A stretch of DNA of 64,000 nt from Pseudomonadota bacterium (GTDB lineage: Bacteria; Chloroflexota; UBA6077; JAJPHF01), in assembly GCA_021325365.1 (NCBI GenBank), contig JAJPHF010000134.1, forward strand, positions 40,953-104,952. Direction: 5' to 3'. Positions within the stretch are counted from its first letter, which is position 1. Each line of letters opens with the position of its first letter. Of this stretch, positions 31,310 through 39,270 are shown one piece after another. Below the pieces are notes generated by a model that was not told the DNA's origin, ran no database searches, and worked only from the letters and a program-made list of their open reading frames with translations. The position numbers and the translations under genes are program-made.

Positions 31310-32368
31310 GTGCACACTCACACTCTTCGGCGCGCCGTAATGGGCGCCGCTCTGGCTGCCATCCTCGCGGCGTGCGGGCCGGCCGCGCCGGCGGCCCCCG
31401 CGGCTCCGCCCCCCGCCGCGCCGTCCAGTGTGGGTGGGGCGGCCGCGCCAGCCCCCACCGCACCGCCCGCGCCCGTCACGCTCAACTTTGGCACCACGAG
31501 CCCCCTGGGCGTCTACTGGGTCGACTACGTGGGCATCGACAAAGGCTTCTACGCCCAGGAGGGCCTGACCCTCGACATCGTGCTCACCGGCGCCTCGGTC
31601 GGCGCCACCCAGGCGCTGGCCGGCGGCTCGCTCGACATCTCGAACCACAGCCCCGACAGCGCCATCATCGCCGACGAGAAGGGCGCCGACATCGCCGTCG
31701 TCGGCGAGGAGATCGCGCGGCCGGTTTACTCCGTCATGGCGCAGCCGTCCATCCAGCGCGCGGAGGACCTGCGGGGCCAGAAGGTCGCCGTCTCGGACCT
31801 CAAGTCCGGCGCGACCCTGATCCTCCTCCGCACGCTCCTGGCGCACGGCCTGCAACCGGACGAGGTGGACCTGATCCCCGCCGGCGGCACCTCCCAGCGC
31901 TACGCGGCGATGAAGACGGGCGCCGTGGCCGCCGCGGCGACGCTCCAGCCGGACGACTTCCGCGCCATGGACGAGGGCTTCCGGCGGGTAGCGGTCTCCA
32001 CCGAGGCGGTGCCGGACTACTCGTTCAACTCCGTCATGGTGCGGCGCGACTGGGCGCGGGCGCACGCCGACGAGGTAGTGCGCTTCCTGCGCGCCTGCGG
32101 GCGGGCGAGCGCGTGGCTCTACGACCCGGCGAACCGGGACGCGGCGATCGCCCTCCTCATGGAGCGCACGAAGCAGGAGGAGAAGTACACGGCGCTGACC
32201 TACGACCTGATGGTCACCCAGGAGCGCGTCTTCCCCGAGCGCTGCGCCGTCCGACCGAACGGCATCCAGGCGGTCATCGATCTGCTGGGCGAGGTGGGCG
32301 AGTTGAGCGCGCCGCTGCCGCCGCCCGAGAAGTACGTCGACACGAGCTACTGGCAGCGCGCGCAGTAG
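31310..32368 (+). CDS. ABC transporter substrate-binding lipoprotein (NMT1/THI5-like)
   Basis: This 352-residue lipoprotein starts at GTG 31310 (GGGGGTAGG upstream). The signal has lipobox AAILAACGPAA. The binding domain opens TLNFGTTSPLGVYWVDYVGI, then DLRGQKVAVSDLKSGATLIL and TGAVAAAATLQPDDF in the cleft. It lies between two Rieske genes on the same strand (44 bp and 40 bp gaps), so it very probably delivers or senses the compound they oxidise. No permease gene in the operon. Confidence 0.9.
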   Translation: MHTHTLRRAVMGAALAAILAACGPAAPAAPAAPPPAAPSSVGGAAAPAPTAPPAPVTLNFGTTSPLGVYWVDYVGIDKGFYAQEGLTLDIVLTGASVGATQALAGGSLDISNHSPDSAIIADEKGADIAVVGEEIARPVYSVMAQPSIQRAEDLRGQKVAVSDLKSGATLILLRTLLAHGLQPDEVDLIPAGGTSQRYAAMKTGAVAAAATLQPDDFRAMDEGFRRVAVSTEAVPDYSFNSVMVRRDWARAHADEVVRFLRACGRASAWLYDPANRDAAIALLMERTKQEEKYTALTYDLMVTQERVFPERCAVRPNGIQAVIDLLGEVGELSAPLPPPEKYVDTSYWQRAQ

Positions 32369-32408
32369 CCGCGCGCGGCGGGGCGCGCGTGCCGAGAGGA
32401 GCACGGCC

Positions 32409-33620
32409 ATGCTGACGGCGGAAGAGAACGCGCTGCTGACGCGCGTGGGGCCGGGGACGCCGGCGGGCGAGTGGCTGCGGCGCTACTGGCACCCGATCGC
32501 CATCTCGGAGCGCTGGGACGGGATCAAGACGCTCTGGCAGTGCGACGAGCCGGTCGAGTACAAGCGCCGCTGGGGCACGGTCGCGTCGTACGGCGAGCAG
32601 CTTGGCACGTTCACGGGCCGGCCGACGCCCGTCCGCATCCTGGGCGAGGACCTGGTGCTGTTCCGCGACGCGAGCGGGAGCCTCGGCCTGATCGGCCTGC
32701 GCTGCCCCCACCGCGGCGCGTCGTTCGAGTACGGCCGCGTGCGCCGTGAGGGCATCGAGTGCTGCTACCACGGCTGGCTGTTCGACGTGGCGGGCAACTG
32801 CCTGGCCCAGCCGGCCGAGCCGCCCGACAGCAGCTTCAAGGACCGTGTGAAGCACTTGGCCTACCGGGTGCGCGAGCTGGGCGGGTTCATCTGGGCCTAT
32901 ATGGGCCCCGGCGAGCCGCCGATCCTGCCGAAGCTGGACGTGGTGGCGCGCGACGACGGTGTGCGGGCCTGCGAGAACTTCGGGCTGTGGCCCTGCAACT
33001 ACTTCCAGGTGCTGGAGAACTCGCCCGATACCACGCACACGGGCATCCTGCACGCGGGCACCGGCGGCGAGCGCAGCGACATCTGGGGCCACGAGATCCC
33101 CCACGTCATCTGGAGCGAGGACGAGTACGGCATCCTCTGCGTCGCCGAGCGCAGCAACTTCCGGCGCTCGGCGCACATCATCATGCCGACCATCAACCGC
33201 CTGCCGCAGCCCTGGCCGGGCGGCAAGTTCAAGTGGCCGCGCCACTCGGCCATTTTCCGCACGCCGGTGGACGACACGCACACCCTCATCTTCAGCGCGG
33301 TGTTCACGCCGTTCGTGGACGGGCGCGCGCCGGAGCTGCCCCCCGGCTGCACGTTCGACATCACCGACCAGCTCCACGTCCACCGCCTGCAAGACCTCCA
33401 GGCGATCGTCAGCCAGGACGAGATCTACGACCGCGGCCAGGAGCGCCTCGGCGCGTCCGACCGCGGCGTGATCATGCTGCGGCAGATGATCCGCGACGGC
33501 ATCGAGGCGGTGCAGCGCGGCGAGGACCCGCCGTGCGTCTGGCGCACGCCAGACCGCGACCGCATCCTTGATTTCAGCAACACGGTGTTCGACGAGCTGA
33601 TGGCGCCCGCGCTCGCCTGA
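32409..33620 (+). CDS. Rieske 2Fe-2S oxygenase alpha-subunit-like protein
   Basis: This 403-residue protein starts at ATG 32409 (GAGAGGAG upstream). It carries a longer N-terminal insertion (ERWDGIKTLWQCDEPVEYKRR) before the core. The Rieske motif is CPHRGASF...CCYHGWLFD near residues 98-118, and the iron site is ENSPDTTHTGILHAG near 208. The C-terminus IVSQDEIYDRGQERLGASDR matches phthalate-4,5-dioxygenase-like proteins. Third gene of the operon. Convergent with the SBP at 33688-34767, with a terminator-like hairpin between. Confidence 0.93.
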   Translation: MLTAEENALLTRVGPGTPAGEWLRRYWHPIAISERWDGIKTLWQCDEPVEYKRRWGTVASYGEQLGTFTGRPTPVRILGEDLVLFRDASGSLGLIGLRCPHRGASFEYGRVRREGIECCYHGWLFDVAGNCLAQPAEPPDSSFKDRVKHLAYRVRELGGFIWAYMGPGEPPILPKLDVVARDDGVRACENFGLWPCNYFQVLENSPDTTHTGILHAGTGGERSDIWGHEIPHVIWSEDEYGILCVAERSNFRRSAHIIMPTINRLPQPWPGGKFKWPRHSAIFRTPVDDTHTLIFSAVFTPFVDGRAPELPPGCTFDITDQLHVHRLQDLQAIVSQDEIYDRGQERLGASDRGVIMLRQMIRDGIEAVQRGEDPPCVWRTPDRDRILDFSNTVFDELMAPALA

Positions 33621-33641
33621 AGGATCGAGATGCGGCCGCGC

Positions 33642-33673
33642 GTGCGGCGCTCCGCGCCCTGGGCGCGCCGCAC
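33642..33673. terminator. Bidirectional terminator-like hairpin
   Basis: GTGCGGCGC (33642-33650) and GCGCCGCAC (33665-33673) form a 9-bp GC-rich stem between two convergent genes (stops at 33620 and 33688). No T-run is present, as is usual in such GC-rich genomes. Confidence 0.5.
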
Positions 33674-33687
33674 GGTGCGCCAGGCGC

Positions 33688-34767
33688 CTACTTGTACAGG
33701 TCCTGCACGAAGCCGCTGCGCTCGATGTCGCGCAGGACGCTGCGGTCCGCCACGTCGTCAGGCGTCAGCCGCGGCATGCCGGGCTCGGTCTCGCGCGCGA
33801 TGACCGCTTCCAGGGCCTCGTCGCTCGGCATGGGCAGCGGCTGGAACACGTCCACGACCTCGTCGTAGATGTAGCTCGCCTCGTCCGCGGGCAGGTCGGC
33901 GTTGTGGGCCTGGAGCATCTGGATCGTCGCCGCGCGCTGGGTCTTGAAGAAGTGGATCGCCTCCACGTAGGCGCGCATGAAGCGCACTACCTCGGCGCGG
34001 TCGCGCTCGATGTGGCGGCGGGTCGCGGCGATCGTCCCGCTGAGGCTCAGGATGTGCATGTCGCGGGCGGCGGCGATGGAGACCAGGCCGGTGCGCAGCG
34101 CGACGAGGACCGAGGGGCCGCCCACCACGGCCGCCTGGAGGCCCCCCGAGGCGACGGCCGCGACGCCCTGCGGGCTGCCCCCGTGCTGCACGATCGTCAC
34201 GTCGTTGGCCGACAGGCCGGCGCACTCCAGGGCCAGGTGCAGGAAGACGTCCGCGTCGGAGCCGAGCTGGGTCACGCCCACCGTCTGGCCCCGCAAGTCC
34301 TGGAGCGTGTGGATGCCGGAGTCGGGGGCGACCAGGACGTTGAAGCTGCCGAGCGTGTTCGAGCTGGTGGCCAGGATCATCGGGTCGGCGCCCTGGATGC
34401 GGGCGCGGATGAGCGACGACACGCCGGCGATGGCGTAGTCGAAGTCGCCGGCGATGAGCGACTGCGTGACGCGCGGGCTGCCGGCCACGACCGAGACCTC
34501 GGCGTCGAAGCCGTGCCGAGCGAAGATGCCGGAGTCCTTGGCGACCCAGGGGATCGTCTGCAGCTCGTTGGTCGAGAGGATGGCCACGTTGATCTTCTGC
34601 AGGCTGGCCGGCGGCTGGGCGGGCGAGGTGGCCGCCGGCGCACCGGCGGAGGGAGCCGCGGCCGGCGGAGGGGCGGCGTCCGAGCGCGACGGCGCGGGCG
34701 CGGCCGCCTGGCACGCGACGGTCAGCGCCACCAGCAGACAGCTCGCGAGCCCTACGCGTCGTGGCAT
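33688..34767 (-). CDS. ABC transporter substrate-binding lipoprotein (NMT1/THI5-like)
   Basis: This 359-residue lipoprotein starts at ATG 34767 (GGGAGG upstream). The signal has lipobox LTVACQAAA. The domain begins INVAILSTNELQTIPWVAKDSGIFARHG, with DLRGQTVGVTQLGSDADVF and AVASGGLQAAVVGGPSVL. The C-terminus has a charged tail (DIERSGFVQDLYK) similar to that of 42878-43951. It is divergent from the signal-less SBP-like gene at 34864. No permease gene nearby. Confidence 0.9.
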   Translation of the reverse strand: MPRRVGLASCLLVALTVACQAAAPAPSRSDAAPPPAAAPSAGAPAATSPAQPPASLQKINVAILSTNELQTIPWVAKDSGIFARHGFDAEVSVVAGSPRVTQSLIAGDFDYAIAGVSSLIRARIQGADPMILATSSNTLGSFNVLVAPDSGIHTLQDLRGQTVGVTQLGSDADVFLHLALECAGLSANDVTIVQHGGSPQGVAAVASGGLQAAVVGGPSVLVALRTGLVSIAAARDMHILSLSGTIAATRRHIERDRAEVVRFMRAYVEAIHFFKTQRAATIQMLQAHNADLPADEASYIYDEVVDVFQPLPMPSDEALEAVIARETEPGMPRLTPDDVADRSVLRDIERSGFVQDLYK

Positions 34768-34782
34768 CTGCGCCTCCCTGGC

Positions 34783-34811
34783 TTGACGCCCCCGGACCCC
34801 GAGTGTAGCAT
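34783..34811 (+). promoter_or_regulatory. Putative sigma-70-type promoter for the gene at 34864
   Basis: TTGACG at 34783-34788 and TAGCAT at 34806-34811 with an exact 17-base spacer. The start codon is 52 bp downstream. It overlaps the upstream region of the divergent SBP gene. Confidence 0.45.
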
Positions 34812-34863
34812 AGACCCCACCAGCTGGCCCCTGATGCCGCGCGCCGTCGAGAGGACCACGAGC

Positions 34864-35898
34864 ATGATCGACAAGGTCCGCATGGGCCCGGCCTGCTACC
34901 ACGTGCTCCACGTGCTGCCGCCGATGGTCGCCCACGAGATGAACTACTTCGTCGACGAGGGGCTGCTCGACGACTACGGCAATCCCGCCTACGAGCTGCT
35001 GCCGGGCGGCATGGCTCCCTTCAACGCGGAGAAGATCGCGCTGGCGCAGTCGATGAAGGAGAAGGGGGCGACCATCGCCATGGACGTGAAGCCGTCCACG
35101 GTGGTGTACCTGAACCGCCGGGGGGCCACGCTCCGCATCATCGCGGGCTGGCGCAACCAGCAGTCGAACTGGGTGATGGGCAAGCCGGAGATTCCCGACC
35201 TGGCCGGCCTGCGGGGGCGCCTGGTCGGGCTGAAGGACTTCGGCAGCATTCGCTACTACGCGCTGGCCTACTGGCTCAAGGAGTACGGCCTCGACCCGCG
35301 GCACGACGTGCGCTTCGTGCGCGGCGTGTCGGACGGCACGGCCGCGCTGCGCGCCGGCCAGGTGGACGCCGCGTTTATCCCGATCAGCGAGGGCCAGGAG
35401 CTGCTCGCGGAGGGCTACCGGAAGCTGATCGACCTAAGCGCGCGCTACCCGCGGGGCCGGCCGGACCGCATCATCGTCGCCACCGAGTCGCTGATCGAGG
35501 AGCGCCCGGACTGGGTGCGGGCGTTCGTCAAGGGGATGATCCGCGCGTACTGGTTCATGCGGATCATGCCCGACAACCACGGCTACCTGGTGAACCTGGA
35601 GCGGCGGCGGCGGCTGCTGTCCTATGACCCCGACGAGCGCACCATCCCGCTCTCCTGCCGCACGCCCGAGATGTGCGAGGAGATGCCGTTCCCCATCGAC
35701 GGGATGCCGTCCGGCTTCGAGGGCTACTTGCAGGAGTGGGTGGACCTGGGCGAGCTAGACCAGGACGACGTGCGCTGCCTGGACCAGTCGCTGCGGCTCG
35801 ACTTCGCCGAGGGGGCGTTCGCCGAGCTGGCGGCGCGGCCGGAGCTGCAGCCCGAGCTGGCGCGGGCGCGCGCGGTGGCCGAGCGCGTCGGCTTCTAA
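34864..35898 (+). CDS. SBP-fold (NMT1-like) protein without a signal peptide
   Basis: The 344-residue protein starts at ATG 34864 with GAGAGGA eight bases upstream. An in-frame ATG at 34834 would add ten polar residues only. There is no signal peptide or lipobox, in contrast to every other SBP here: the sequence begins directly with MIDKVRMGPACYHVLHVLPP. The rest has SBP motifs: LAGLRGRLVGLKDFGSIRYY, VRGVSDGTAALRAGQVDAAF and a helical tail. It is probably cytoplasmic. Proteins of this fold without export signals include 4,5-dihydroxyphthalate decarboxylase and the THI5-type pyrimidine synthases, so an enzymatic role beside the Rieske oxygenases is possible. Binding-protein or regulator roles are alternatives. 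Confidence 0.75.
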   Translation: MIDKVRMGPACYHVLHVLPPMVAHEMNYFVDEGLLDDYGNPAYELLPGGMAPFNAEKIALAQSMKEKGATIAMDVKPSTVVYLNRRGATLRIIAGWRNQQSNWVMGKPEIPDLAGLRGRLVGLKDFGSIRYYALAYWLKEYGLDPRHDVRFVRGVSDGTAALRAGQVDAAFIPISEGQELLAEGYRKLIDLSARYPRGRPDRIIVATESLIEERPDWVRAFVKGMIRAYWFMRIMPDNHGYLVNLERRRRLLSYDPDERTIPLSCRTPEMCEEMPFPIDGMPSGFEGYLQEWVDLGELDQDDVRCLDQSLRLDFAEGAFAELAARPELQPELARARAVAERVGF

Positions 35899-35950
35899 GC
35901 CCGATAATCTGGCTCATTTCCGTTCTTGACGTATACTCGGAACACGCGAT

Positions 35951-35991
35951 AGCAATGCCCCAGCCAGCGTCGGTACGGCTGGGGCATTGCT
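35951..35991. terminator. Strong hairpin between the SBP-like and MFS genes
   Basis: AGCAATGCCCCAGCC (35951-35965) and GGCTGGGGCATTGCT (35977-35991) form a perfect 15-bp stem with an 11-base loop. It is the most stable simple hairpin noticed in the window. It lies 52 bp after the stop at 35898 and 48 bp before the MFS start. A TTGACG/TATACT-like pair stands just upstream (35929-35940), but too close together to be a standard promoter. Terminator or leader-RNA structure. Confidence 0.55.
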
Positions 35992-36039
35992 GAACGATTA
36001 GGCGGCTGCCTGCACATGGTTACAGGGGGAGAGACCTGG

Positions 36040-37671
36040 ATGGCGCGCTCGTTCGGGTGGGCCAGACGCGCCAGTGCTGGAGCTGCCGGGGAGGCTGCCA
36101 GCGCGACGGCCGATGCTCGCTCGCTGCTCTTCGCGCTGAGCGGAACCTTCGCCCTGCGCTGCGCCTCGTATAGCGCCGGGCTCATCATCGCGGTGTCCCT
36201 GGGCCTCAAGAGTCGCAGCGACCCCACGGTCACGGTGGGGCTGGCCTCGCTGGTCGCCGTCACGTTCTACGCCGCGGAGCTTGTCGGGGCGCCGCTATTC
36301 GGCAGCCTCTCGGATCGCTGGGGCCGCAAGTCGTTCATGCTCCTCGGGCCGATTCTCGGCGGCATCGCGGTCCAGCTCATCGGCCTGACGGCCGTCATCC
36401 CGGTGCTGGTCGCCGTCCGAGTGCTCGAAGGCTTGTCCACCGCGAGCGCGGTGCCCGCGACGCTGAGCTATCTGTCGGCCGTGACGGCGGGCTCCGACCG
36501 CCTGCGCGGGCGCGTCATGGGCTGCTACGAAGCGGCAACCGTGCTGGGCCTCGCGATGGGGGCGGTGCTGGGCGGCACGCTGTACGAGCGGGTGGGCACC
36601 GCGGCCTTTACGCTCGTCGCTCTCATCTACGCCGCGTCGCTGGCGCTGTTGCTCGCGGTCCGGGACCACCAGACGCGAGGGAGACCACCGGCCGGAGCGC
36701 CCGGCATCGCACGCCGGCTGCTGACGCGCCCGATCCTGCGATTTGCCCCGGCCTGGCTGGCGGCCAATGCGGTGCTGGGGGCCTGGTTCGCGACGGGGCC
36801 CTTCCTCGCCGCGGGAGCCCCGCAGCCGGAGCAGCGGCTGATGGGCGGGCTCAGTCCCGCCGTCATCGGCGGCGCGGTCTTGCTCGTGGGCGCGGTGTTC
36901 ACCCTCGGCGCGCTCGGCTGGGGATTCGTCATGCCCCGCATCGGGCGCCAGGCGACGCTGCTCTGGAGCGTCAGCGCGCTCGGCCTGACCAGCGTGCTCC
37001 TCGGGCAGTGGAACCGGCCTGAGCCGCCACAGTGGCCGCTGTCGGACGCCCTGCTGGCGTGCCTGGTGCTGGGCGGCGTGCTGGTTGGGAGTGGCTTTAC
37101 CCCGGCCGCCCTGGCCTATCTCGCGGAGATCGCGGAGGCGCAGAAGTGTGATCGGGGCGCCGTCATGGGAATCTATTCCGTGTTGCTCTCGGTGGGACAC
37201 CTGCTCGGCGGCGCGCTGGCGGCTCCATACGTCGGTCGGTGGGGGATGAACGGCCTGATCATGCTTACCGGGGCGCTCTGCCTCGGGGCCATGTTCAGCG
37301 TCTATCTGCTCGGCTACCGGCCGCGGCGCGCCAAGGTGCGTCACTACGGGGCGGCGGTAGCCGCGACCATGATCGCCTTCTTTGTAGCGATCTGCGTCGC
37401 TCCGCTGGGAGGCCCCGGCTGGGCCATTCTCTTCCTCGTCGCGGTGCTGGCCAGCGCCGCGTATGGGGGGCTGCGGCCGGCGCTGGTGGGCACGGCAATC
37501 TCCACCATCTGCATCGTCTATATCCTGCCGCCATTCGGCGCGCTGGCGATCGCTAGCTGGGACGATGCGGCCGCGCTGACGGCATTCGTTTTGATCGCCC
37601 TGCTGGGGAGCCTGCTCACGGCGGGCCTGCGCCGACCGCCAGAGCGCGCGGTAGAGAGCGGCCTGCCGTAG
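36040..37671 (+). CDS. MFS transporter with C-terminal DUF4118-like membrane domain
   Basis: The protein is 543 residues from ATG 36040, which has GGGGGAGA about nine bases upstream (ATG 36016 is an alternative). Twelve hydrophobic helices of major facilitator type are seen, with the loop 2-3 motif GSLSDRWGRKSFMLLGPILG and DRLRGRVMGCYEAATVLGLA. After residue about 430 there is an extra block of three or four helices (AAVAATMIAFFVAICVAPLG, ILFLVAVLASAAYGGLRPAL, GTAISTICIVYILPPFGAL, LTAFVLIALLGSLLTAGL). This block resembles DUF4118, the membrane domain of KdpD-type sensors. Substrate unknown. The gene follows the strong hairpin at 35951. Confidence 0.82.
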   Translation: MARSFGWARRASAGAAGEAASATADARSLLFALSGTFALRCASYSAGLIIAVSLGLKSRSDPTVTVGLASLVAVTFYAAELVGAPLFGSLSDRWGRKSFMLLGPILGGIAVQLIGLTAVIPVLVAVRVLEGLSTASAVPATLSYLSAVTAGSDRLRGRVMGCYEAATVLGLAMGAVLGGTLYERVGTAAFTLVALIYAASLALLLAVRDHQTRGRPPAGAPGIARRLLTRPILRFAPAWLAANAVLGAWFATGPFLAAGAPQPEQRLMGGLSPAVIGGAVLLVGAVFTLGALGWGFVMPRIGRQATLLWSVSALGLTSVLLGQWNRPEPPQWPLSDALLACLVLGGVLVGSGFTPAALAYLAEIAEAQKCDRGAVMGIYSVLLSVGHLLGGALAAPYVGRWGMNGLIMLTGALCLGAMFSVYLLGYRPRRAKVRHYGAAVAATMIAFFVAICVAPLGGPGWAILFLVAVLASAAYGGLRPALVGTAISTICIVYILPPFGALAIASWDDAAALTAFVLIALLGSLLTAGLRRPPERAVESGLP

Positions 37672-37754
37672 CCGGGCGATGCCCGCCGGCGCGCTTGGCG
37701 AATCAGCCGCCCTGGGGGCCGGCGTACTGGCCCGCCCGCCAGCCCGGGGCGACG

Positions 37755-39059
37755 TCACTCCGCCGTGACGCCCGCCACCGGCCGGCTGAGCGCGTCCAGC
37801 GCGCGGTCGAGGAGCGCGCGCCGCAAGGCGCGCTCCTCGGCGGAGTCGAGCGCGGGGTTGCCGACCGGGTGCAGCACGCTGATGCCGGGCACGATGCGGT
37901 TGGCACCGGTCGACTCGGCGACCAGTGTCAGCGCGGCGATCTGGACGGTGGGGATGCCCGCCCGCTCCAGCTCCTGGGCCAGCGCTGCGCCGCAGCGCGT
38001 GCTGGTGCCTCAGGTCGAGGTCACGATCGCCGCCTCCACGCCCTGCTCGCGCAGCTGGTCGGCGATCTCCTGGCCGATACGCCGCGCGTTGGCGACCGGC
38101 GCGCTACAGCCGGCAGTGGTGTAGATGCGGGGCAGCAGGCGGCCCACGCGGCCCTCGCGCTCCAGCTCACGCGCCGCGTCGAGCGGCACCAGCCGGTTCG
38201 GGTCCGCGTTCACCAGCGCCGTGTCGTAGCCGCGGTGGGTCACTTCCTGCGTGGCGGGGTCCAGCCGCTCCAGCCCGTCCACGTCCACGACGGTGAAGCG
38301 CTCGGCGAGCGCGGGCGCGAGCCGCTCGGGGTTGCCCCGCGCGACCAGGCCGCCGTCGGTGACGAGCGCCACGGTGGCCTCCGCGAGCGAGCGCACCGGC
38401 GGGGCCGGCGCCACGCGCTCGCGCCCGGGCGGCGTTAGCTCCGTCTGGAACGGCTCGCCGCGCAGCTTGTGGAGCAGCAGGTCGAGCGCCCGCTCGGCCG
38501 CGGTCCGGTCCACCCGCACGTTCAGGCGCAGGCCGCGCGGGAAGTAGCCGCCCTCGGCAGGGCCAGGCAGCCCACCACGGTGCGCGGCGCGCGCGAGCGC
38601 CGCCATGCGCGTCAGCGCGGCGTCCATCGTCCGCGCGTCGGCGGCCGTCTCTACGATCAGCACGTCGGCGCGGGCGAGGGCCACGCCGGGGTTCTCGGCG
38701 TGCATGCCGCTGATCGCGGGAATGCCCAGCTCGCGCGTCAGGGCGGCGCCGAGCTGGCCGCAGGCCACGCCGTAGCGGCCGGAGTTGAAGGCTGGCCCCA
38801 GGATGGCGAGGTCCGGCCGGTAGGGGCGAATCTTCGCCAGCAGCGCGGCGATGGCCTGCTCGGGCTGGTCGGCGAAGTAATTGTCGCCGCAGTAGGCCGT
38901 GGCGACGATGGCGCCCTCCGGCGCCAGAAGCTGTCGCAACCGCCGGCCCGGTCCCACCGGCCCGGGGCGCACGGCCGGTCCCACGCCGGCCCGCTCCTCG
39001 CCGCCGAGGCCCGCGAAGAACTGGTTGACGTAGTGTACGACGCGAAACCCTTCGCCCAT
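37755..39059 (-). CDS. grdB: Selenocysteine-containing GrdB-like protein (glycine/sarcosine/betaine reductase component B subunit)
   Basis: A gene of 434 residues if the in-frame TGA at 38010-38012 is read as selenocysteine. The start GRdB-like FRVVHYVNQFFAGLGGEE, then VATAYCGDNYF and GPAFNSGRYGVACGQLG are family hallmarks. Before and after the TGA the sequence reads EAAIVTST-[UGA]-GTSTRCGAALAQELERAG, matching the TST-Sec-GT.TRCGA motif of GrdB. The codon is number 350, the Sec position known for clostridial GrdB, and the total length matches the usual ~436. Reading continues for 84 more sensible residues to a real TGA at 37755. ATG 39059 follows AGAGG. In clostridia GrdB cleaves the C-N bond of glycine, sarcosine or betaine with GrdE and passes a carboxymethyl group to GrdA. 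Here GrdA/GrdC/GrdD are not nearby. Confidence 0.93.
37979..38005 (-). promoter_or_regulatory. Candidate bacterial SECIS hairpin of the GrdB-like gene
   Basis: On the minus strand, four bases after the UGA, CCAG-(CACG bulge)-CGCTGC-GGC-GCAGCG-CTGG folds into a ten-pair stem with a four-base bulge and a three-base apical loop. Position immediately 3' of the UGA and within the reading frame is what SelB needs in bacteria. The fold is by eye. Confidence 0.6.
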
Positions 39060-39270
39060 CAGAACCTCTTTACCGGCGGTCCCCAGGAAGGTGGGCCGGC
39101 GCTGCCCCTGCTGACGGCAGGATGCTACCACCGTTCGTAGCCGCTCGGCACGCCGACTGTCGCCTGCGCTCTCCGCCTGGCGCGCGACTAGCTCCCGGCG
39201 CAGCTTGGCCTGGTCGAACGCCCCCGCTCGGAAGCGGTGCCCGAGACTGGCCCCTTGCCTTGCCTCTTCC

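Noticed and set aside
35929..35940. TTGACG directly followed by TATACT as a promoter
   Set aside because: There is no spacer between the hexamers, so they cannot form a standard promoter.
38010..39131. GrdB-like gene read as a truncated protein ending at the TGA
   Set aside because: Conserved sequence continues after the TGA with the family motif and the position equals the known Sec codon; a nonsense mutation or simple truncation is less likely.
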